DNA from: an uncultured Bacilli bacterium
Lineage (GTDB): Bacteria > Bacillota_I > Bacilli_A > RF39 > UBA660
Length of the DNA stretch: 64,000 nt
Direction of reading: 5' to 3'
Assembly: GCA_910588195.1 (NCBI GenBank)
Contig: CAJUPN010000007.1
Span: 38,367-102,366, forward strand
Of this stretch, positions 16,143 through 23,718 are shown one piece after another; within the stretch, counting starts at the first letter, position 1; each line of letters starts with the position of its first letter. A program made the translations under genes and the position numbers. The notes under the pieces are model-generated. The model was not told the DNA's origin, did no database searches, and worked only from the letters and a program-made list of their open reading frames with translations.

Positions 16143-16210
16143 ATGATAACTCCTAAACATATCCCCATTAGTATACTATAAGTAATGATCTTCTACAAGT
16201 TTAAACAAAA

Positions 16211-16244
16211 AAAGAGAGTATGAGAACAAACTCATACTCTCTTT
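16211..16244. terminator. Strong 14-bp hairpin terminator overlapping the stop of the sigma-like gene
   Basis: AAAGAGAGTATGAG (16211-16224) pairs perfectly with 16231-16244 across a six-base loop. On the minus strand it is followed by TTTGTTTAAAC. The stop codon of the 16243-16758 gene lies within the stem. Confidence 0.85.
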
Positions 16245-16758
16245 ATAATAAATTTTTTCTTGCAAATTCAATTTTAATTTTTACTAAACAGCTCTTTTTT
16301 ATTTTTTGAAGAGTCTTTCGACAAATAAGCATTTTTTCACTTATTTGTTCTTCTGATTTTCCTTCAAAAAAAGAATCTATTAAGTATATTGCTTCTTCAT
16401 ACTTTAACTTTTTAGATAATTCTAAAAGAGTGTAATAAAGATTTTCTTCCCAAGTATAATAATCTATATTCTTTTCTACATAGTCACCTACTGGATCACT
16501 GATTTTGCCATCAGAAAATGAAGGAATTTCTTTATTAGTTTTTGATTGGATTGAATACTCATCTTCAAAAGATATGATGTATTGTAAATCTTTAAACTTT
16601 CTAAATATCTGTTGAATTTGTTTTTTTAGTTCAACATTATAAAATTTCTTAGTTGCTTTTTCACTTAGCAAATTATTATAATTATTGATTCTTGAATTAT
16701 TAATTATCTCTTCATGTACTAACAAGATGTGTTTTAATGTTAGATTATTTTTTACCAC
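16243..16758 (-). CDS. Phage-type sigma-like transcription regulator (ArpU/sigma-70 region 4-like)
   Basis: A 171-residue cytosolic protein. Its C-terminus has a sigma region 4/ArpU-like helix-turn-helix: KKLKYEEAIYLIDSFFEGKS, EEQISEKMLICRKTLQKIKKS and LVKIKIEF. The N-terminal two thirds is charged and helical. Such small proteins activate late genes in Gram-positive prophages, but no prophage is present here. The start is GTG at 16758, eight bases after AGGAG; the next in-frame alternatives have no ribosome site. It stands alone below a 600-bp gene-free region and could be a remnant of a phage or a regulator co-opted by the host. Confidence 0.55.
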   Translation of the reverse strand: MVKNNLTLKHILLVHEEIINNSRINNYNNLLSEKATKKFYNVELKKQIQQIFRKFKDLQYIISFEDEYSIQSKTNKEIPSFSDGKISDPVGDYVEKNIDYYTWEENLYYTLLELSKKLKYEEAIYLIDSFFEGKSEEQISEKMLICRKTLQKIKKSCLVKIKIEFARKNLL

Positions 16759-17342
16759 AATTATTTCTCCTATAACTATTTTTTGTTATCTATTTATCAT
16801 TGTTATGAAAATAGATGATTAGTATTCTTATTGACTATATTTTATCATCAATAAGATAATTAAATAACATAAAAACTACGACAACAAGGGTATCGTCTAG
16901 TCTCTTTGTAAATTCAAAAAAATTAATTTACTTTGGTAAATTATTTTTGAATTAACATACTTTTCATTTTTTGACTGCAAAAATGGGTCCAGTCGACTTA
17001 TCAGTAGGTCCCATTTCTGCTATTATATCACCTTTATTGATTTTATTCCCCCCTTTTTATTAACAAACTGTCATATTTTAAATAAAAATAATATTTTTTT
17101 ATATTTTCTGAATAATTAATTAACAAATAAATTTTATTAAAATTCTCCTAAAAGTAGCCTTATTCTGAGCTTTTTTTATCCCTTGATTTTTACCTTCTAG
17201 AGACGACAATTACTTTACTAATATCCGTGTAAATCTCTTGAAGGTGATAATTTCCTCTTCAAAAAAAATTTAAATTAAAAAAAATATATATTAAACTAAT
17301 TTTTTATTTTTAATATTTTTTTATTTTTATTTTAATACAGAC
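16759..17342. other. Gene-free AT-rich stretch with several inverted repeats
   Basis: I see no supported coding frame in these 584 bases. It contains an imperfect 18-21-bp inverted repeat at 16911-16931/16936-16953, a 14-bp repeat with two mismatches at 16977-16990/17007-17020 (core TGGG...CCCA, GC-rich for this genome) and a 12-bp repeat with one mismatch at 17192-17203/17234-17245. The right part (17251-17340) is almost pure A/T. It could encode a structured RNA or be the remains of a mobile element. Confidence 0.5.
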
Positions 17343-17458
17343 ATAAAAAAATGAACTAATTCAAAAGAGAATTAATTCATTTAACTATATTATAGCGAAT
17401 GGTCTTGAAAAGACCATATACTTTTTTGAATAAATTTTGAGTATTTTTTGTATACTTA
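17343..17458 (-). repeat. 116-bp dispersed 3-prime element, copy 2, ending in an intrinsic terminator
   Basis: This copy is offset 5907 bp from copy 1 with no gaps and also begins at the TAA of an unrelated gene. The terminator hairpin is 17351-17362/17369-17380 with a T-run. TATAAT is at 17389-17394. The diverged centre contains a perfect 8-bp hairpin ATGGTCTT/AAGACCAT (17399-17417) absent from copy 1. Arms 17416-17421 and 17450-17455 pair (GTATAY/GTATAC) at the position of copy 1's AATGTCC/GGACATT arms. Confidence 0.75.
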
Positions 17459-17755
17459 TTGATTAAAAAAAAAGTCAGTTTTATATTTATCAATTTTAAG
17501 AACTAGATAGTCATAATAAGAGGTAGCAACTAATTTATTTTTATTAGTTTTATAATATAATCCAGTCGCTATATTTTTATTATCTTCAATAAAACAATAA
17601 ACTTCATAAATATCATGTTTTGGAATGTATGTGATAAAAACGCCCATATTATAAGTATCTTTTTTTATATTATAAGTATTAATTATTTCTTTTTCTTCGT
17701 TTTTAAATTCTGATTTTGAATATTTTTTTAATTCAACTATATCATTTTTTTCCAT
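17456..17755 (-). CDS. Small hypothetical protein
   Basis: A 99-residue soluble protein rich in lysine and tyrosine, with no membrane segment. The second half alternates as beta strands (MGVFITYIPKHDIYEVYCFI, ATGLYYKT, YYDYLVLKI), which suggests a small beta fold. GAGGAG lies before the ATG, and an extended -10 box (TGTTATAAT) lies about 65 bases upstream on the minus strand. It ends at copy 2 of the dispersed terminator element. No family recognised. Confidence 0.55.
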   Translation of the reverse strand: MEKNDIVELKKYSKSEFKNEEKEIINTYNIKKDTYNMGVFITYIPKHDIYEVYCFIEDNKNIATGLYYKTNKNKLVATSYYDYLVLKIDKYKTDFFFNQ

Positions 17756-17883
17756 AAATTTCTCCTCAGATGTTGTACGATTAGCCTTCTTATTTTTAAT
17801 ATAAGTATGTTTCTATCTAATTTAATTATAACACATGGAAATAAAATAACCATCATTATTTATGATTTTATTAAAAGTTAAGA

Positions 17884-17912
17884 TTGGGGACGGACTTAAC
17901 AAGTCCGCTCAA
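17884..17912. other. GC-rich palindrome downstream of a membrane protein gene
   Basis: CGGACTT and AAGTCCG pair perfectly around AAC, flanked by weaker TTG/CAA complementarity. No T-run follows on either strand, so it is a poor intrinsic terminator. It may be a protein-binding site or an RNA stem at the 3-prime end of the 17924-18547 transcript. Confidence 0.45.
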
Positions 17913-17923
17913 TTAATCATTAA

Positions 17924-18547
17924 TTAATCAATTAAAATTTTGATTTTTTCAAGTTCCTTATTATATAAATTTAATGTGTAGCTTAATTCCTTTGAATTAG
18001 AATCATAATTATATTTTTCTTCACAATCACTTATACTATTAACTAATTTATTTCTATTTATAGTTTTGTCACTATTAAGAATTTTATTATTTTTAAAATA
18101 TTTTTTATAATCTTTTAAAAGTATTTCTTCTTTTTTATTTTCATTAAAGTTTTTTACTCTTTTTATAATAGTTGATTCATCAATCGTTTTTATACTATTA
18201 AAAATAATATCTTCTACTTTACTTTTATTAATTATTGCTGTATAGCTTTTATTAGTTTCAACTACCCCATCAATAACATATGTGAAAATAATTTTGCCAT
18301 TATGATTATCTATTCTGTCATAAGTTATTTTGTAATCATTTTCATTAAATGTTTGATCTTGAAGAGAAATTTTATTTACAGTCTCTTCTAAAATATTGTT
18401 AAAAACTTCTGAGTTTTCCACATAAGCATAACTTTTATCACTCATAATATTGTTTCTATTTAGTTTATCTTTATAATATAGAGTTGACGCTACTATTAAT
18501 ATTAATAATATGGAAAAGGAAATTTGGATTCTTTTTTCTTTGAACAT
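17924..18547 (-). CDS. Hypothetical membrane-anchored protein
   Basis: A 207-residue protein with one N-terminal membrane segment (ISFSILLILIVASTLYY, about residues 9-25) followed by a charged extracellular domain rich in Lys/Asn. It shows KSYTAIINKSKVEDII and a closing beta strand ELSYTLNLYNKELEKIKILI. There is no lipobox. It is transcribed divergently from the ferritin-like gene at 18653, and the 105-bp gap between them must hold both promoters. Family unknown. Confidence 0.55.
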   Translation of the reverse strand: MFKEKRIQISFSILLILIVASTLYYKDKLNRNNIMSDKSYAYVENSEVFNNILEETVNKISLQDQTFNENDYKITYDRIDNHNGKIIFTYVIDGVVETNKSYTAIINKSKVEDIIFNSIKTIDESTIIKRVKNFNENKKEEILLKDYKKYFKNNKILNSDKTINRNKLVNSISDCEEKYNYDSNSKELSYTLNLYNKELEKIKILID

Positions 18548-18652
18548 AATATCACCTTTCTTATTTAATTTATTATTATACAGGAGAATATAAGAAATGT
18601 ATATTATAAATTTTTATGTTATGAATATATATTGTCTTAGGAGGTAATCTTT

Positions 18653-19141
18653 ATGTATGCAGCTAATAAACCTTATCCTAATATAAATGTTAAAAGAAGA
18701 AATACTGATTATGCTAAACTTTTATTACATGATTATGCTGGCATTAATGGAGAAGATACAGCTATTCATCAATATTTTTATCAGTCTTTAATTGTTCCTA
18801 ATAAAAATCTAAGTGAGGATTTAAAACATATATCAGAAGTAGAAATGAAACATTTAGATATTTTAGGGAGACTTATTGAACTCTTAGGAATAAAACCTAT
18901 TTTTGGTGTTTTGGGAGATAATTCATTAACTCCGTGGACTGCCAAGTATATTGATTATTCAGTTAAAGTTAAAGATATTTTAATCCAAAATATAAAGCAC
19001 GAAAGATTAGCAATTGAGACTTACAAAAAACATATAGAAATTATTGATGATGAAGATATTAAAGCTATACTTGAACGTATTATTGAAGATGAGATTGTTC
19101 ACATTAAAATATTTTATTCGTATTTAAAAAAGGAAAAGTAA
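18653..19141 (+). CDS. Ferritin-like diiron protein (rubrerythrin/bacterioferritin-like fold)
   Basis: A 162-residue four-helix-bundle protein with diiron ligand spacing: GEDTAIHQYFYQSL (first Glu), SEVEMKHLDILGRL (ExxH), KHERLAIETYKKH (Glu) and EDEIVHIKIF (ExxH). It has no rubredoxin domain. Such proteins store iron or remove peroxide in anaerobes; the exact reaction is unknown. TAGGAGGT lies seven to eight bases before the ATG. It converges on the D,D-carboxypeptidase gene, which ends one base after its stop, with a shared bidirectional terminator. Confidence 0.8.
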   Translation: MYAANKPYPNINVKRRNTDYAKLLLHDYAGINGEDTAIHQYFYQSLIVPNKNLSEDLKHISEVEMKHLDILGRLIELLGIKPIFGVLGDNSLTPWTAKYIDYSVKVKDILIQNIKHERLAIETYKKHIEIIDDEDIKAILERIIEDEIVHIKIFYSYLKKEK

Positions 19142-19167
19142 TTTAAATTCTTTTCCTTTTTGTTTTT
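19128..19167. terminator. Bidirectional terminator between convergent genes
   Basis: AAAAGGAAAAG (19128-19138) pairs with CTTTTCCTTTT (19150-19160) across an 11-base loop that spans both stop codons. T-rich tracts follow on both strands. Confidence 0.8.
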
Positions 19168-20348
19168 TTCTTCTTTAATTTTCTTAATAGATACAATAGT
19201 ATAATTATTCCAATGAGCATTAAGATAAGTATTACTTTATATTTTATTATTACTTTAAAGATATCTATTTTTATTTCTTTATCTATTATTACTTCTTCTT
19301 CATCTAATAATACTCCATCATAATAGTATTTTAAATTTCCTATTTTTCCTTTACTATTAAATGATAAAGTTTTTTCACCAATATATTCTACTTTAAATAA
19401 ATCTTGGTTGTAATCAGTTGGTAAGTATTTTGAAACGGTCTTTGTGGAGGTTATTTCATACTCGTCAATTTGTGATAATTCTACGGGTAAAGATTTTATT
19501 TTGCTTCCTGAAGTAATTAAAGCTTGCATATCATAATTACTTTCTAAAAATTCAATTAGGGTTAGGGCGTCTTTAACATTATAAGCTTCTTTTATTATTG
19601 GAGGAGCTTTTAAAGTAATTATTATAACATCATGTCCATTGATATTAGTTAAAGCAGCTATGCATAATCCAGATTTAGAAGTATAACCTGTTTTACTGCC
19701 AATTATTTTTGATGTATCTAAATTTAAATTTTTTGTGTAACCAAGAACTGTCGATTTAACTATTTTTCCATTACTTAAAGTATAATCTTTAGTACAAAAG
19801 ATTTTTTTGAAGGTTTCATTTTTTAAAGAATATTTCAATATTTTTAAAATATCTTCTGCTGTGCTGTAATGCCCCTCTTCATCTAAACCAGTAACATTTT
19901 TAAAATGCGTGTTTGTTGCACCAATCTTGGAGGCTAAGTCATTCATGTCCTTAACAAAAGTAGAAACTGTAGAGGAAGATGAAATAGCAAGTGCTTGCGT
20001 AGCATCTGCTCCACTTGGCAAAATGGAAGCATAAAGTAAATCTTCTATTGTTAAATTATCGCCTACAGTTAGTCCAGCAACTGATGCATCCCACGGAATT
20101 CCTACAAATACTTGATCTGTAATTAAAAATTCTTTTTTTATATCTGGATTTTTTTCAATAGCTGTTATGGTTGTCATTATCTTAGTAAGAGAAGCAATGT
20201 TTGATATTTCCTGACTATTTTGTTCTAATAAAACAGTATCATCTGTTAAATCATATATTAGAACTTTACTAGAATAAATCTCAGGTAAATTTAACGCATA
20301 AACATTTACCTGGATAAATAAACAAATTAGTATTAATATTTTTTTCAT
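19143..20348 (-). CDS. D-alanyl-D-alanine carboxypeptidase (peptidase S11, DacA/DacF type)
   Basis: A 401-residue penicillin-binding protein that trims the terminal D-Ala of peptidoglycan stem peptides outside the cell. It has an N-terminal signal sequence (KKILILICLFIQVNVYA). The active-site motif SLTK is at residues 53-56, the second motif SGA at about 112-114, and KTGYT near 216. A C-terminal membrane helix (VIIKYKVILILMLIGIIILLYLL) is followed by a very basic tail and replaces the usual amphipathic anchor. The gene follows the cohesin-like surface protein by 13 bp in one operon. Its presence shows a peptidoglycan wall. Confidence 0.93.
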   Translation of the reverse strand: MKKILILICLFIQVNVYALNLPEIYSSKVLIYDLTDDTVLLEQNSQEISNIASLTKIMTTITAIEKNPDIKKEFLITDQVFVGIPWDASVAGLTVGDNLTIEDLLYASILPSGADATQALAISSSSTVSTFVKDMNDLASKIGATNTHFKNVTGLDEEGHYSTAEDILKILKYSLKNETFKKIFCTKDYTLSNGKIVKSTVLGYTKNLNLDTSKIIGSKTGYTSKSGLCIAALTNINGHDVIIITLKAPPIIKEAYNVKDALTLIEFLESNYDMQALITSGSKIKSLPVELSQIDEYEITSTKTVSKYLPTDYNQDLFKVEYIGEKTLSFNSKGKIGNLKYYYDGVLLDEEEVIIDKEIKIDIFKVIIKYKVILILMLIGIIILLYLLRKLKKKKTKRKRI

Positions 20349-20361
20349 TGCATTCCTCTTT

Positions 20362-21210
20362 TTATAACTTTTTTAACATCTTTTCTAATTTGCGATATCT
20401 TATTTTATTTATAATAGCGTTCGCTAAAGCAAGTAAAATAATTATTGTTAAACCTATTATTACATAAGTTATTATTTTTTTGTTTATCTTTTTTCTTTTT
20501 TCTCGATCTTCTTTAATTATTTCTTCTTTATTATTTTTAGTTATACTTTCAGTAGTTGTTACATTTGAAGTTGTTGTCGTCGTTGATGTTATCTTCTTTG
20601 TAGTAATTACAGGTGGTTTTTTTATAACATTTGATTCTATTTTTCCTACACTTTCATTAGGTGCAACAAATTGGGTATTGGCCTCTAAAATATTAATACT
20701 TTTAAACTGATTAGAAACAAAATCAACTTCTTTTACATCCTCTTCAGTATATCCTTCTAACTTGGAAGCTTCAAGTGTAAATGCTCCAACTTCTCCTATA
20801 CCAAAGTTAGTTTGTCCAACACCTTTAGCAAATAGTTCTACTTTTGCTTCAAAAGTACTACAAAAAACATTGTTTGTACAATCATTACCCACAAGTATGT
20901 TTTCTGGATTAATAGTAGCAGTCATAACGTATATTCCTTCGGATTGACCAAATGTTGTTATAAAGTTTACTGCTTTAGTTTCTTCCACTACAAACATTTT
21001 ATTATCGTATTTTAATTCCACAACAATAAAATAAACTAAGTCTTCTGATATATCTATACCAGAAAACTCTACCCCTAAATCAATATAAAATGATTCCCCT
21101 TGCGTAACTTGATCAGGAACTTCAAGTGTTGTTTTAGTAATACTACTAGCATAAACATTAGTTGTATTAATTGTAAATAATAATAAAAATAGTAAAAATA
21201 GCTTTTTCAT
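20362..21210 (-). CDS. Surface protein with cohesin-like beta domain and C-terminal anchor
   Basis: A 282-residue exported protein. It has a signal peptide (KLFLLFLLLFTINTTNVYA), then a beta-sandwich of about 150 residues that resembles cohesin-type domains (TLEVPDQVTQGESFYIDLGV, LKYDNKMFVV, AKVELFAKGVGQTNFGI). One cysteine pair (DCTNNVFCS) may form a disulfide. A Thr/Ser-rich linker (TTKKITSTTTTTSNVTTTES) crosses the wall, and a membrane helix (IITYVIIGLTIIILLALANAI) plus basic tail ends the protein. No LPXTG motif is present. It is upstream of, and co-transcribed with, the carboxypeptidase. The partner ligand is unknown. Confidence 0.7.
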   Translation of the reverse strand: MKKLFLLFLLLFTINTTNVYASSITKTTLEVPDQVTQGESFYIDLGVEFSGIDISEDLVYFIVVELKYDNKMFVVEETKAVNFITTFGQSEGIYVMTATINPENILVGNDCTNNVFCSTFEAKVELFAKGVGQTNFGIGEVGAFTLEASKLEGYTEEDVKEVDFVSNQFKSINILEANTQFVAPNESVGKIESNVIKKPPVITTKKITSTTTTTSNVTTTESITKNNKEEIIKEDREKRKKINKKIITYVIIGLTIIILLALANAIINKIRYRKLEKMLKKL

Positions 21211-21347
21211 ATAACCTCTTATAACTCTAAGCTAAATATAACACATATTTTTATATAATAATAGAATTTTAAGTAAGAATTTTATATTTATTTTAACTAT
21301 AACGTATAACTGTATATTTATAGCCGAAAATAGTAATAGGTGATCAC

Positions 21348-21863
21348 ATGTTTTATTATTTAAATAATTTCTTTTTATTTTCAATATTTGGCTATTTTTT
21401 TGAATCAATAATGTTTCTTCTTTTAAGTATGCATAATCAAAGTGGTTTTTTGCACCTTTTTTGGACACCTTTTTACGGAACTGGAGTAATTATTACTATT
21501 TTACTTGATAAACTAGTAAAAAAGTTTAAGTTAAAAGAATTTCAATATGTAGTAGTATTAAGTGTATTACTCTTTTTAACTTTAACAATTTTAGAATATA
21601 TTGGTGGTATTGCTTTAGAATATCTTTTTGGTTATTCTTTATGGACTTATGAACATATACCTTTACATATAGGAAAATATATATCAATTCCAACATCAAT
21701 TGGTTGGGTATGCTTTTCTTTCTTTTACTTATTGATAAAGAAATATACTGATAAACTAATATTAAAAATACCAAAGTTTATAAGTATTAGTTTTTTAATA
21801 ATATTTGTAATTGATAATATTATTACAATTTATCAAGTTTTACATTTTAGAGACTTCTTCTAA
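21348..21863 (+). CDS. Membrane protein of the ABC_trans_CmpB family
   Basis: A 171-residue protein with about five membrane helices. The pattern fits the CmpB family (annotated as putative ABC transporter type IV): FFLFSIFGYFFESI at the N-terminus, the turn TPFYGTGVIITILL, LTILEYIGGIALEYLFGY, and LWTYEHIPLHIG. No ATPase gene is near, and true transport function is unproven in the family. AGGTG lies five bases before the ATG. Its 3-prime end overlaps the end of the convergent kinase-like gene by 17 bp. Confidence 0.75.
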   Translation: MFYYLNNFFLFSIFGYFFESIMFLLLSMHNQSGFLHLFWTPFYGTGVIITILLDKLVKKFKLKEFQYVVVLSVLLFLTLTILEYIGGIALEYLFGYSLWTYEHIPLHIGKYISIPTSIGWVCFSFFYLLIKKYTDKLILKIPKFISISFLIIFVIDNIITIYQVLHFRDFF

Positions 21864-22749
21864 TGTTTAATGTTTTTACAAAATCTTCTATTTCGTCGAT
21901 GCTCGAATTATATTCACTTACTATAGCAATGTGTTTGTCATCTACTCCTGCTTTTTCTAATTCAAATTCTAGTGCTTCTTTTTCAAAATCAATATTATAT
22001 AGTCCATCGATATCAATATCAAAAAGAAAATCGAAAATCAAATTCATTAATCTAAATAAACATTCATGTTCATATAGTTCATCTTTTCTTTGAGTATAAA
22101 TAGTTGATTTACCTTCTAAATCTATAAGATGGGGATGTAATCGATAATCAACTAATATATGAGAATGCCCTACTAATTCTTTGGTCCCATTTGAGTGAAT
22201 AAATACTGACTTACTAGAGTATGGTGAATTATCAAGATCCACGTGGTAAATATTGTTTTCTATTAATTCACGAACAATTTTTAAAATTTCCAGAGTTATT
22301 TGTCTTTTTAGAGAAAAAGGAAGACCTTTTAATTTATGAATTTGAATTCCCTTTTGATAATCTATTAAACATCCAGCGAATATCTTTTCAACATAAACAA
22401 GATTTTTAGGTAATCGAGTTTTAGTTATTCTTTTTTGTTTTTCTATTGCTAATTTAATCGCATTTTTTGAAGGGAGTTTTAAACGTTCATCACTTTCCTC
22501 ATTATAAATATATGCGGTTAAAACATCAAATACTCTCTCATCATAATTGCCTTTTTCGTATATTTTTACAGAATCTTTTTCAGTAGCAGTTAAACTGAGC
22601 ATTATATTTTCTAAATTTTTATGATATATCTTTATTATTTCTTGGCGATTATATCTAAATGTTACGCCATCTTTTCCATAACCAATTTTTCTTTTCTGAA
22701 CAGAAAGAAATTCTTCTTTACTTAAATATATAGGTGAAGTTTGTTCCAT
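21847..22749 (-). CDS. Protein-kinase-fold protein of unknown substrate
   Basis: A 300-residue soluble protein with kinase-like landmarks. GYGKDGVTFRYN resembles a glycine-rich loop, followed by EIIKIYH with the expected lysine. YHVDLDNSPYSS resembles an HxDxxxxN catalytic loop, and HLIDLEGKS stands at the DFG position. Overall similarity to Ser/Thr kinases is low, and it could be an aminoglycoside/fructosamine-kinase-like enzyme or a pseudokinase. There are no membrane segments or PASTA repeats. The ATG is preceded by AAGGAGACAACT. It is a single-gene unit. Confidence 0.5.
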   Translation of the reverse strand: MEQTSPIYLSKEEFLSVQKRKIGYGKDGVTFRYNRQEIIKIYHKNLENIMLSLTATEKDSVKIYEKGNYDERVFDVLTAYIYNEESDERLKLPSKNAIKLAIEKQKRITKTRLPKNLVYVEKIFAGCLIDYQKGIQIHKLKGLPFSLKRQITLEILKIVRELIENNIYHVDLDNSPYSSKSVFIHSNGTKELVGHSHILVDYRLHPHLIDLEGKSTIYTQRKDELYEHECLFRLMNLIFDFLFDIDIDGLYNIDFEKEALEFELEKAGVDDKHIAIVSEYNSSIDEIEDFVKTLNIRRSL

Positions 22750-22818
22750 AGTTGTCTCCTTAAGTTTTTATACTTGTTCTATATAATAACACAAACTTAA
22801 GAAATTTTATATTAAATA

Positions 22819-23631
22819 TTAGACTTTCTTGTAAATTTCTTCTTCTTTTACATATCCATCACTAATTCTATAAGGGGCTACTTCATTAGTTAAAGTTTCT
22901 TCTATTATAAATTCTTTATCACATACTGATTCTTTTATAGTTTTTGCGGTTGGTTCTTCGTATATACTTCCAGATAAAAAGACTTTGTCTCCTTTTCTAT
23001 ATTTTAAAGTTGATTCGTTCAAATGATTTAAATTAGCATCTCTAATGATTTTAGGATAATCATAAAAAGCAATATCTCCATCTACTCTACCTCTAATACC
23101 TGCTAGTTCTTCATAAGATGTATGTTGCCACATTCCTGCTTTTCCTTTATATGTGAAACGATCATTCCATTCAGCAACCCATTTATCAAATGCATCAAGT
23201 TCACTAGAATCTAAGTGACTCCTTAAAGTATTAAGGCTTGCATATATTCCAACGTAATAGCCATTTCTTTCCATTTCTTCACAGTAATATTTTACTACTT
23301 CTACAAGATCTTCTTTTCGCATATTCATTTGACGCTTAGATTCTACATCTAAAAATACTGGATACTCTAATTTTTTATCTTTTATAAGTCTTAAGGTATG
23401 TAAAACTTCACTTCTTGCTTCATCTAAATTAGTTGCATAACTATAAAGGTAAACACCAAATGGTATATTTAATTCTTTACACATTGCTGCATTTCTTTCA
23501 AAGCGTGTATCGTCTTGTCTTCGTGAATTGTTTCCCCATCCACATCTAATAATGGCAAAATCTATATAAGGTTTAACTTTTACCCAATCAATATTACCTT
23601 GGTAGGAAGAAACATCAATTCCTTTTAGCAC
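22819..23631 (-). CDS. GH25-family lysozyme with C-terminal SH3-like module
   Basis: A 270-residue muramidase-type hydrolase. GH25 motifs in order are KGIDVSSYQGNIDW (catalytic Asp), FAIIRCGWGN, FGVYLYSYA, YPVFLDVES (acidic pair), YYVGIYAS and MWQHTSY. Residues about 205-268 form a small beta module (YRKGDKVFLSGSIYEEP ... APYRISDGYVKEEEI) like an SH3 wall-binding domain. No signal peptide is visible, unusual for a wall enzyme, so export may need another route or the enzyme acts after lysis. It starts with GTG behind AGGAGGTGATA. Confidence 0.9.
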   Translation of the reverse strand: MLKGIDVSSYQGNIDWVKVKPYIDFAIIRCGWGNNSRRQDDTRFERNAAMCKELNIPFGVYLYSYATNLDEARSEVLHTLRLIKDKKLEYPVFLDVESKRQMNMRKEDLVEVVKYYCEEMERNGYYVGIYASLNTLRSHLDSSELDAFDKWVAEWNDRFTYKGKAGMWQHTSYEELAGIRGRVDGDIAFYDYPKIIRDANLNHLNESTLKYRKGDKVFLSGSIYEEPTAKTIKESVCDKEFIIEETLTNEVAPYRISDGYVKEEEIYKKV

Positions 23632-23691
23632 ACTATCACCTCCTTTGCTATATTTTATGTTGGTTATATCAAACTCGCTTAAACTCTTGCA

Positions 23692-23718
23692 TTAAAAAAG
23701 GAAGATTTTTATCTTCCT
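23692..23718 (-). terminator. Intrinsic terminator of the DUF2207 gene
   Basis: On the minus strand AGGAAGAT/ATCTTCCT (23699-23718) forms an 8-bp stem with a four-base loop that contains the stop codon. It is followed by TTTTTTAATG. Confidence 0.85.

Noticed and set aside
17251..17340. Possible replication origin or AT-rich unwinding element
   Set aside because: No DnaA-box cluster and no dnaA/dnaN neighbour; it is simply very A/T-rich.
21232..21774. Minus-strand frames opposite the CmpB-like gene
   Set aside because: No ribosome sites, and the plus-strand frame has clear family features.
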